A stretch of 5,105 nucleotides of DNA, from positions 1 through 5,105 of the forward strand of contig WGAU01000080.1 in the NCBI GenBank assembly GCA_015494645.1. The letters run 5' to 3'. The notes under the pieces are model-generated. The model did no database searches and had not been told where the DNA came from. It worked only from the letters and a program-made list of their open reading frames with translations. A program made the translations under genes and the position numbers. Shown here piece by piece: positions 1-5,105 of this stretch (position 1 is the stretch's first letter; the number at the start of each line of letters is the position of its first letter). This DNA is from Aquificota bacterium. Lineage in GTDB: Bacteria > Thermosulfidibacterota > Thermosulfidibacteria > Thermosulfidibacterales > Thermosulfidibacteraceae.

Positions 1-81
1 TATCATACTGGCAAAGGGACCAGGGACAAGACGGGAAAGATCCAAAACCCTTACGCCCTCCAAAGGAAGCCCACTTTTCAT
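1..81 (-). CDS. Class III CoA-transferase (CaiB/BaiF family), N-terminal fragment cut by the window edge
   Basis: Reading the minus strand from an ATG at 81-79 gives 27 codons that stay open to base 1. Residues 4-25 read GLPLEGVRVLDLSRLVPGPF plus AS, the typical opening of family III CoA-transferases and alpha-methylacyl-CoA racemases: L-x-G-[VI]-[RK]-V-L-D-L-[ST] followed by P-G-P-[FY]. These enzymes move CoA between carboxylic acids or racemise acyl-CoA in the cytoplasm and are about 360-400 residues long, so over 90% of this gene lies outside the window. A strong SD site, GGAGGGAG at 92-85, sits just upstream, with 6 bases between its GGAGG core and the ATG, and fixes the start. The gene is divergent from the helix-turn-helix gene at 158. 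The catalytic Asp is not in the window, so substrate and subfamily cannot be told. The family call rests on a short but distinctive motif. Confidence 0.82.
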   Translation of the reverse strand, partial: MKSGLPLEGVRVLDLSRLVPGPFASMI

Positions 82-96
82 CTTCTCCCTCCGGAA

Positions 97-126
97 TTGG
101 ATTTCTAAGATCCATTTATATATTAT
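97..126 (+). promoter_or_regulatory. Candidate sigma70-type promoter for the regulator-nadE unit
   Basis: TTGGAT at 97-102 resembles a -35 box. It is followed after 16 bases by TATATT (119-124), or after 18 bases by TATTAT (121-126), as the -10 box. Transcription would start near 131-134, leaving a leader of about 25 bases that contains the strong SD of the gene at 158. This is the only AT-rich block in the gap. The match is by eye, and no operator palindrome stands out. Confidence 0.4.
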
Positions 127-143
127 TGGAAGACAAACATGAA
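115..143 (-). promoter_or_regulatory. Candidate divergent promoter for the CoA-transferase gene
   Basis: On the minus strand, TTCATG (143-138) is followed after 17 bases by TATAAA (120-115), a good -10 and a weak -35. The predicted start near 108 leaves about 27 bases of leader before the ATG at 81, which suits the SD at 92-85. The -10 overlaps that of the plus-strand promoter candidate, so the two transcripts may compete or be regulated by one bound protein. Visual match only. Confidence 0.33.
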
Positions 144-157
144 GGAGGAGGTAAGCT

Positions 158-778
158 ATGGTCATATTAGGTGCCGAGGACATTAAAGAGGTAGATATAG
201 ACGCCCTTGCCATGCGGGTATTTCTGAAGGCTCTGGAGATTCTGGGAGGCCCCAAAAAGCTGATTGAATACAGGAACCTCACATGGGTTCCATCTCTGAT
301 TCAAGCTTCCTATGCCGTGGTGATGGCAAAGGAACTTATGAAGACAGAGGACCAAATAGCCCAGTATTTGGGACTGACAAGGCAGACTGTGAGAAACATT
401 CTCAGGGCTGACGAAGAGCTTGTAATGAAAAAGCTTGAGGGAGAACTTAAGGAAAAAAGCCTAAAGGCACACACCGCCGGTGGCTTGGCAAAAATGGCTT
501 ACAGGGAGATAAAAGAGGGAAGAGACAACCTTGATCTCATAGTCAGCGTGCTGGGTCCTGCTGGAGAGGCTTTGGATATAACCTGGCCAGTAGAGGTTTT
601 AAGAAGGATAAAAGGACTGAAGTTCCCCATAGACAAAGATGATCTTATGGAAAGATTGAAACCCCTAAAGATTGAAGGGATTGAAGCCGAAAGGCTCCTT
701 GAAGCTGTGGAGTATCCCATAGCCAATCCGGCAGATCTATTGAGAAAGATAAAGGAAGCACTTCAAAAACTGAGTTAG
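158..778 (+). CDS. Helix-turn-helix protein of the KaiC-associated 'probable regulatory domain' type
   Basis: A 206-residue soluble protein with no signal peptide or membrane segment. ATG at 158 follows the strong SD AAGGAGGAGGT (142-152), with 5 bases between it and the ATG. Residues 62-86 (KTEDQIAQYLGLTRQTVRNI onward) form a clear helix-turn-helix: the first helix ends at YLG, the turn is LTR, and QTVRNILRAD is the recognition helix. The preceding block, residues 18-56 with LGGPKKLIEYRNLTWVPSL and ASYAVVM, and the following KAHTAGGLAKMAYREIK (103-119) resemble, from memory, proteins annotated 'bacterio-opsin activator' or the near-KaiC regulatory domain TIGR03879. That family is seen in archaea and some thermophilic bacteria. 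The C-terminus carries two related FPI/YPI-x-DL segments (148-167 and 179-198). Its stop is 9 bases before nadE and in the same frame, so the two are probably co-transcribed. A role as a DNA-binding regulator is inferred; the target is unknown. No kaiC-like gene is present in the window. Confidence 0.72.
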   Translation: MVILGAEDIKEVDIDALAMRVFLKALEILGGPKKLIEYRNLTWVPSLIQASYAVVMAKELMKTEDQIAQYLGLTRQTVRNILRADEELVMKKLEGELKEKSLKAHTAGGLAKMAYREIKEGRDNLDLIVSVLGPAGEALDITWPVEVLRRIKGLKFPIDKDDLMERLKPLKIEGIEAERLLEAVEYPIANPADLLRKIKEALQKLS

Positions 779-782
779 GGGG
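778..782 (+). promoter_or_regulatory. Ribosome binding site of nadE, overlapping the upstream stop codon
   Basis: Five G residues (778-782), beginning with the last base of the TAG stop of the preceding gene, lie 5 bases before the GTG at 788. There is no ATG nearby in this frame, and translation from this GTG gives the conserved N-terminus of NadE, so the site decides the start. It is weaker than the GGAGG sites of the other genes here, which suggests nadE is translated partly by coupling to the upstream gene. Confidence 0.55.
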
Positions 783-787
783 CTACC

Positions 788-2512
788 GTGAGAAGGCTCA
801 GAATAGCCCTTGCGCAGGCGAACTTTACTGTTGGAGATCTTGAAGGCAACAGAAGTAAAATCCTCCAGTTTGTTAAAGAAGCCCAAAGGGAAGGAGCAGA
901 TATTGTTGTATTTCCCGAACTTTCGGTCACAGGATATCCCCCGGAAGACTTACTGCTAAAGCCTCAATTTGTAGAGGAAAACTTAAAAACGATAAAGGAT
1001 ATTGCACAGCAGATAGGCGATATTGTTGCCGTTGTAGGATTCGTTGACCTTGAGAAAGATATCTACAACGCTGCAGCAGTTATCTATCAACATAAAATAG
1101 TGGATGTTTACAGAAAGATTTTCCTGCCCACATATTCGGTTTTTGACGAGGACAGATACTTCAGCCGAGGAGAGAGAATCCCTGTTTACGAAATAAGAAA
1201 GTGCCAAGTGGGTATCAACATCTGTGAGGATATATGGTATCCAGACGGACCCGGCCACATACAGGCTTTGGCAGGAGCCGAGTTGATAATTAATCTCTCT
1301 TCCTCACCCTTCTACGCCGGGAAAAGAAGCTACAGAGAAAAGATGATAGCCGTAAGGGGCATTGACGATGCCGCCTTTGTTGCCTACGTCAACTTGGTTG
1401 GAGGGCAGGACGAGCTTGTTTTTGACGGTGGGAGCTTCATCGTGAACCCCGAAGGGGAAATTATCGCTCGGGCCAAGCTGTTTGAAGAAGATCTCCTCAT
1501 AGCCGACTTAGACATTGAATCGGTTCTTAGAACCAGGCTGCACCAGCCCAAAATTAGAAAAGAAATCCTACAGGCAGAAAAAGTGTATAAAGTTTTCGTA
1601 GCTCCCCCCAAAGAAAGACCCTCCGGTTTTATAAAGGGACGTACAGAAGAGACACCTCCCCTTGAAAGAGAGATTCTGCAAGCCCTTGTGTTGGGAACCA
1701 GAGACTATGTCAACAAGAACAACTTTAAGAAGGTCCTTATTGGACTCTCAGGTGGGATAGATTCCTCTCTGGTGGCAGCCATTGCGGTAGAAGCCCTTGG
1801 AAAGGACAGAGTTGTAGGGGTGTTGATGCCCTCTCCATACACATCCAAGGAAAGCATTGAAGACGCCACAGAGTTGGCAAAAAACCTTGGTATACAAATT
1901 TACACCGTACCCATAACCGACATATTTGAACAGTTTAAAAAAGAGCTGAGGGAAAGGGTCTGGGGAGACATGCCGGAAGACACCACAGAAGAAAATATAC
2001 AGGCAAGAATAAGGGGAAACATATTAATGGCCATATCCAATAAGTTCGGCTGGCTGGTACTAACCACAGGTAACAAAAGCGAAATGAGTTGTGGATACGC
2101 CACGCTGTACGGAGACATGGCCGGAGGTTTTGCCGTAATAAAGGACGTCATGAAGACTATGGTTTACAAAGTGGCAGCTTACTACAATAAGATTAAGGAA
2201 AGGGATGTAATCCCCCAAAGGGTATTCGTTAAACCCCCCTCTGCGGAGCTGAGGCCCAACCAGAAGGACGAAGACAGCCTACCACCGTATGAAATACTTG
2301 ATCCCATACTGAAAGCTTACGTGGAAGAAGACAGATCTTATAGAGAAATTGTGGAGATGGGATTTGATGCAGAAACGGTTAAGAAGGTTATACGCATGGT
2401 TGACATAAACGAATACAAGAGGAGGCAGGCCCCACCGGGGATAAAAATCACTCCCAGAGCCTTTGGCAAGGATAGGAGGTTACCAATAACAAACAAATTT
2501 GTTCCCTTTTGA
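788..2512 (+). CDS. nadE: Glutamine-dependent NAD+ synthetase
   Basis: Catalyses the last step of NAD+ synthesis in the cytoplasm: deamido-NAD + ATP + glutamine gives NAD+ + AMP + PPi + glutamate. The 574-residue length fits the two-domain bacterial enzymes of roughly 540-590 residues. The N-terminal nitrilase-type glutaminase domain (about 1-265) has a complete catalytic triad: Glu44 in [17 protein letters not shown], Lys110 in [18 protein letters not shown] and Cys146 in [10 protein letters not shown]. The C-terminal synthetase domain (about 290-574) has the ATP pyrophosphatase P-loop SGGIDSS at 321-327, TTGNKSE at 426-432, the [14 protein letters not shown] block, and [20 protein letters not shown] at 482-501, which binds the deamido-NAD side. 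The ammonia is thus made and used within one protein. The GTG start at 788 is chosen from the conserved N-terminus ([13 protein letters not shown]) and the SD at 778-782. It lies directly behind the helix-turn-helix gene. No key residue is missing. Confidence 0.97.
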   Translation: MRRLRIALAQANFTVGDLEGNRSKILQFVKEAQREGADIVVFPELSVTGYPPEDLLLKPQFVEENLKTIKDIAQQIGDIVAVVGFVDLEKDIYNAAAVIYQHKIVDVYRKIFLPTYSVFDEDRYFSRGERIPVYEIRKCQVGINICEDIWYPDGPGHIQALAGAELIINLSSSPFYAGKRSYREKMIAVRGIDDAAFVAYVNLVGGQDELVFDGGSFIVNPEGEIIARAKLFEEDLLIADLDIESVLRTRLHQPKIRKEILQAEKVYKVFVAPPKERPSGFIKGRTEETPPLEREILQALVLGTRDYVNKNNFKKVLIGLSGGIDSSLVAAIAVEALGKDRVVGVLMPSPYTSKESIEDATELAKNLGIQIYTVPITDIFEQFKKELRERVWGDMPEDTTEENIQARIRGNILMAISNKFGWLVLTTGNKSEMSCGYATLYGDMAGGFAVIKDVMKTMVYKVAAYYNKIKERDVIPQRVFVKPPSAELRPNQKDEDSLPPYEILDPILKAYVEEDRSYREIVEMGFDAETVKKVIRMVDINEYKRRQAPPGIKITPRAFGKDRRLPITNKFVPF

Positions 2513-2528
2513 GATAATACGCTCAAGT

Positions 2529-2554
2529 AGGGAAAACTCCCTTGCCTTCTTCTC
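2529..2554 (+). terminator. Weak hairpin downstream of nadE, possible terminator
   Basis: AGGGA (2529-2533), loop AAAC and TCCCT (2538-2542) form a 5-base-pair hairpin 16 bases after the nadE stop. It is followed by a pyrimidine-rich tract TTGCCTTCTTCTC rather than a clean T run. On the opposite strand the hairpin has no T tract, so it is unlikely to stop the nfi transcript. The stem is short for a thermophile and the call is tentative. No better terminator was seen in 2513-2617. Confidence 0.25.
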
Positions 2555-2617
2555 ATTGCAACGTACATAATCCTCTACTGCTTTCCCAACTAAGAATGCA
2601 ACTTTATCTCTACTTTT

Positions 2618-3316
2618 CTACAAGGGCTTCAATTTCCCGGTTTTTCCTATTTGTATTCTAACCCTATTTACCTCTATATGGGCGAGGCGGGTAGGCTCAG
2701 GCAGTCTGTATCCACGACAGCAACTCAGAGTCATCTTTACAGCAAATTCCAAGGAAACCTTGTGCCCCACCGATACAAAAACTGGCTTAACCTTGGATCT
2801 TGTTCTAACAACGGCACCTATCACCTCACCCCCATCGTAAAGAAAGGTAAAGCTACCCGCATCTATTTCGGGATCTTCATACCCTCCCACAAGCCTCGTT
2901 TTTGCCACTCCTATGCTCGGTTTATCAAAAAGCACACCTAAATGGGATGCTATACCGAATCTTCTCGGATGGGCTATGCCCTGCCCATCAACCATGATGA
3001 GATCCGGCTCAATTTTGAGCTTCTCAAAGGCTTTTATGATCATGGGACTTTCCCTAAAAGACAAAAGTCCCGGAACATAAGGCATGGGTATTTTCAAAGA
3101 CGAAGAAGAAACTTCCACCACCTCAAGCTCGGGAAAGCTTACCACAACCACTGCAGCATAGCCTATATCTCCACCACGGGACACAGAAACATCCACACCT
3201 GCTATGAATTTAACTTCAGGCTCTCCTTCAGCAATAACCTTTTTTGAAAGCAATCTCTGAAGCTTCATGGCCTCTGAGGGAGAAAGATCCCACTTGTGAG
3301 TCAGAACAGGCTTCAC
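2618..3316 (-). CDS. nfi: Endonuclease V (deoxyinosine 3' endonuclease)
   Basis: Cuts the second phosphodiester bond 3' of deoxyinosine in DNA, starting repair of deaminated adenine; Mg2+-dependent and cytoplasmic. The 232-residue length is close to the 220-230 usual for the family. The RNase H-like active site is complete: Asp42 in [13 protein letters not shown], Glu89 in [12 protein letters not shown], Asp110 in [20 protein letters not shown], and His213 in the C-terminal [13 protein letters not shown]. The inosine-side wedge PYVPG (79-83, Tyr80), His116 and Lys139 (SIGVAKTRL) sit where the Thermotoga maritima enzyme has them. The GTG start (3316-3314) overlaps the purB stop by four bases (GTGA) and is supported by SD GGAAGAGG at 3331-3324, so translation is coupled to purB. 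It is the last gene of the minus-strand unit and converges on nadE. Many genomes write the symbol nfi; identity is very secure. Confidence 0.97.
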   Translation of the reverse strand: MKPVLTHKWDLSPSEAMKLQRLLSKKVIAEGEPEVKFIAGVDVSVSRGGDIGYAAVVVVSFPELEVVEVSSSSLKIPMPYVPGLLSFRESPMIIKAFEKLKIEPDLIMVDGQGIAHPRRFGIASHLGVLFDKPSIGVAKTRLVGGYEDPEIDAGSFTFLYDGGEVIGAVVRTRSKVKPVFVSVGHKVSLEFAVKMTLSCCRGYRLPEPTRLAHIEVNRVRIQIGKTGKLKPL

Positions 3317-4731
3317 ACCCTAACCTCTTCCACTCCCCCAAAAAGATCTTGGTATCTGCTCAAGATAGGATCAACTTCTTCTGTAATGAACTCCTGCACC
3401 TGAGAGGGGGCCCTTCCAATGAACCTTTTCGGATCCATCAGGCGCTTAAGATCCTCAAAAGAAACAGGGAATTCTGGATCCTGAGCAATTCTTTCCAAAA
3501 GATCGTTCTTTTCTCCATTTTTCACCTTTTCTGCTGCTTCAAAAGCGTAAAGCCTTATCTTATCGTGCAATTTTTGCCTGTCTCCTCCCCTTTTTACCGC
3601 TTCCATAAGTATCTCCTCAACCGCCACAAAGGGAAGTTCATTCTTTAACCTCTTCTCTATCATCTTGGGATACACAACCAGTCCCTTAGCCACGTTGGCT
3701 ATTAGAATGAGTACTGCATCCACTGCCATAAACATCTCTGGTATGACAATTCTTCTTACCGCAGAGTCATCCAAGGTTCTCTCCATCCACTGGGTAGCGT
3801 GGGTATGCTGGAAGGAATCAAGCAAAGACATGGCAAAACGGGAAAGGGCACACACTCTTTCACTTTTCATAGGATTCCTTTTGTAGGGCATGGCAGAAGA
3901 ACCTATCTGCTTCTTGCCAAAGGGCTCCTCAAGCTCTCCGAAAGACATAAGGATCCTGATATCCGTCGCCATCTTATGGGCAGACTGGGCAACCCCTGCA
4001 AGACATTGAGCGACAAAATAGTCCTGCTTTCTGGTGTAGGTCTGCCCTGTTACGATGAAGCGCTTTTTGAAGCCAAACTTCTCCGCCACCATTTCATCAA
4101 GCCGCTTTACCTTCTCCTCATCGCCGTTGAACAGTTTCATAAAGCTGTCCTGGGTTCCAGTAGTTCCCTTCACGCCGCGAAATTTGAGGTTCCCCAGCAC
4201 AAACTCAAGGTTTTTGAAGTCCTCTACGAAATCCTGAAGCCAAAGAGCTGCTCTTTTTCCGACAGTGGTGGGTTGAGCCACTTGAAGATGGGTGTATCCG
4301 AGACAGGGTAAATCCTTGTATTTGAAGGCAAAATCCCTAAGATAACTTATGGCAGCAATCAATCTCCTCTTCACAACGTTCAGGGCGTCTCTTATGAGTA
4401 TTACATCGGTGTTGTCCGTAACGAAACAGCTGGTAGCTCCAAGGTGAATTATAGGCTTGGCCTTGGGACACTGCTCCCCAAAGGCGTGTATATGCGCCAT
4501 CACATCGTGTTTGAATATCCTTTCCAGTTCCTTAGCCCTATCAAGGTTAAGCTTATCCACATTAGCCTTCATCTCCTCTATCTGTTCAGAGGTTATGGGA
4601 AGCCCCAGTTCTTTCTGAGCCTCAGCAAGAGCCACCCATAAAAGTCTCCAAGTTTTAAACTTTCTCTCGGGAGTGAATATCTCCACCATCTCCTCGGAAG
4701 CGTATCTTTCAACAAGGGGATGTTCAAACAT
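3313..4731 (-). CDS. purB: Adenylosuccinate lyase, animal ADSL-like type
   Basis: Acts twice in purine synthesis, releasing fumarate from SAICAR to give AICAR and from adenylosuccinate to give AMP; a cytoplasmic homotetramer of the fumarase/aspartase superfamily. In the 472 residues the three conserved regions are present: [11 protein letters not shown] (74-84) with GATS (98-101), [13 protein letters not shown] (144-156) with general-acid candidate His148, and the signature [11 protein letters not shown] (277-287) carrying the mobile-loop catalytic serine. [11 protein letters not shown] (317-327), [12 protein letters not shown] (382-393), the length, and the C-terminal [20 protein letters not shown] (434-453) closely resemble human ADSL (about 484 residues) as remembered, rather than the roughly 430-residue B. 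subtilis type. The C-terminus ends in GGVEEVRV without a KK/RK tail. ATG at 4731 follows SD GAGGAGG (4745-4739), and the gene starts 2 bases after the upstream stop. It overlaps nfi by 4 bases. Confidence 0.97.
   Translation of the reverse strand: MFEHPLVERYASEEMVEIFTPERKFKTWRLLWVALAEAQKELGLPITSEQIEEMKANVDKLNLDRAKELERIFKHDVMAHIHAFGEQCPKAKPIIHLGATSCFVTDNTDVILIRDALNVVKRRLIAAISYLRDFAFKYKDLPCLGYTHLQVAQPTTVGKRAALWLQDFVEDFKNLEFVLGNLKFRGVKGTTGTQDSFMKLFNGDEEKVKRLDEMVAEKFGFKKRFIVTGQTYTRKQDYFVAQCLAGVAQSAHKMATDIRILMSFGELEEPFGKKQIGSSAMPYKRNPMKSERVCALSRFAMSLLDSFQHTHATQWMERTLDDSAVRRIVIPEMFMAVDAVLILIANVAKGLVVYPKMIEKRLKNELPFVAVEEILMEAVKRGGDRQKLHDKIRLYAFEAAEKVKNGEKNDLLERIAQDPEFPVSFEDLKRLMDPKRFIGRAPSQVQEFITEEVDPILSRYQDLFGGVEEVRV
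3324..3331 (-). promoter_or_regulatory. Ribosome binding site of nfi inside the purB 3' end
   Basis: The minus strand reads GGAAGAGG at 3331-3324, 7 bases before the GTG at 3316. It lies within the last codons of purB and supports the GTG as the nfi start, giving a GTGA stop/start overlap. Confidence 0.6.
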
Positions 4732-4733
4732 AG

Positions 4734-5105
4734 CTAAACCTCCTCATAAGGCTGGTAAAACTCCTGCGCGTTGAGGAAAAAGATTCTGTGAGCAAGTTCC
4801 TCATCAAAGGCATCAGCAATTACTTTGGTATCGTCCCAGATGAAGGGTTTAGGCGCCCTTGTGGATGGAAGATCGGTGCCGAACATAAGAGCACTCTCGT
4901 CAACAGCAGCTATCTGTTTCATAGCCCACACAGGGTCAAAATCAACCCTGCCGAAGCCTGTAGCTTTCACTTTGGCTCCCTTGTAAACAAGCTCCAGCAG
5001 ATCATCAAAGCCTTCAATTGTGAGTCCAAGGTGGTCTATGCTAAACTTGGGAAGATTGTTCAAAAAACTCTTGATGTTTTTTAAGAATCTGTTCTCCACA
5101 TAAAA
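4734..5105 (-). CDS. Amidohydrolase-family (PF04909-like) metal-dependent hydrolase, C-terminal part
   Basis: The frame is open to the right edge, so the true start lies outside the window. Within 124 visible codons (FY, then VENRFLKN onward) the sequence has KFSIDHLGL, followed by [12 protein letters not shown], then [18 protein letters not shown], and ends [20 protein letters not shown]. The DHLGL histidine strand, the FGTDxP aspartate strand and the closing [11 protein letters not shown] helix match the last third of amidohydrolase_2 TIM barrels, which act on lactones, carboxylates and similar small molecules. The N-terminal His-x-His metal ligands would lie upstream and cannot be checked. 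A GTG at 5099-5097 is an internal Val rather than a credible start. Full-length relatives have about 250-300 residues. The TAG stop (4736-4734) is 2 bases before purB, so it is in the same operon. Substrate unknown. Confidence 0.78.
   Translation of the reverse strand, partial: FYVENRFLKNIKSFLNNLPKFSIDHLGLTIEGFDDLLELVYKGAKVKATGFGRVDFDPVWAMKQIAAVDESALMFGTDLPSTRAPKPFIWDDTKVIADAFDEELAHRIFFLNAQEFYQPYEEV
4739..4745 (-). promoter_or_regulatory. Ribosome binding site of purB inside the amidohydrolase 3' end
   Basis: GAGGAGG on the minus strand (4745-4739), 7 bases before the ATG at 4731, lies in the last codons of the upstream gene. It confirms the purB start and indicates there is no separate promoter between the two genes. 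Confidence 0.65.

Noticed and set aside
139..186. Upstream ATG AAG GAG GAG leader peptide of 15 codons ahead of the regulator
   Set aside because: The ATG precedes the SD of the real gene and has no SD of its own; the peptide shows no attenuator-like residue run.
2524..2544. CAAG...CTTG as an outer stem extending the nadE hairpin
   Set aside because: The CTTG bases (2541-2544) are partly used by the inner AGGGA/TCCCT stem, so both cannot pair at once.
2338..2568. 76-residue minus-strand frame starting in the intergenic region
   Set aside because: Most of it is antisense to the conserved nadE C-terminus, and there is no convincing SD in front of its ATG at 2568.
2651..3247. Two successive plus-strand frames of 96 and 101 residues opposite nfi
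   Set aside because: Both mirror the nfi coding frame, lack SD sites and show no protein family features.
3244..3648. 134-residue plus-strand open frame across the nfi/purB junction
   Set aside because: Antisense to two certain genes, with no recognisable domain and low-complexity Ser/Phe/Lys content typical of a shadow frame.
3799..4311. 170-residue plus-strand open frame
   Set aside because: It lies wholly antisense to purB, has no SD or family motif, and its peptide is rich in Leu, Ser and His as expected from the complement of a conserved coding frame.
5097..5099. GTG as the start of the amidohydrolase
   Set aside because: The frame is open upstream to the edge (FY before it), no SD can be seen in the six remaining bases, and the family needs about 130-170 more N-terminal residues.

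Overview
The window looks like an ordinary chromosomal segment of a thermophilic bacterium. The proteins are rich in Lys, Glu and Ile, arginine is coded mostly by AGA/AGG, ATA is a common isoleucine codon, genes are tightly packed, and Shine-Dalgarno (SD) sites are strong GGAGG-type. The style suggests the Aquificota (Hydrogenobacter/Thermocrinis-like) or another deep-branching thermophilic lineage. This is inference from codon style and protein flavour, not a proven assignment.

Layout. Bases 1-81 (minus strand) hold the first 27 codons of a class III CoA-transferase, cut by the left edge. A 76-base divergent intergenic region (82-157) carries a shared AT-rich promoter core. The plus-strand unit follows: a 206-aa helix-turn-helix protein resembling the KaiC-associated 'probable regulatory domain' family (158-778), then, 9 bases later, glutamine-dependent NAD+ synthetase nadE (788-2512). 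A 105-base convergent intergenic region (2513-2617) holds one weak hairpin, a short imperfect direct repeat and an unexplained open frame. The minus-strand unit, read from the right edge, is the C-terminal part of an amidohydrolase (4734-5105), purB (3313-4731) and endonuclease V, nfi (2618-3316). Its genes are 2 bases apart and then overlap by 4 bases, so they are very likely co-transcribed.

How the genes fit together. NadE makes the final step to NAD+, and the DNA-binding-like protein in front of it is a candidate regulator of that step or of its own operon. PurB acts twice in purine synthesis and controls the flow from IMP to AMP. Endonuclease V removes deoxyinosine, the DNA lesion that arises from adenine deamination or from IMP-derived dITP. 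Their translational coupling is a plausible but unproven link between purine pool balance and DNA repair. The PurB sequence is of the animal ADSL type rather than the shorter B. subtilis type.

No RNA gene, mobile element, CRISPR array or phage gene was seen. The strongest candidates for something undescribed are the regulator/nadE pair, the duplicated C-terminal motif in that regulator, and the purB-nfi coupling.
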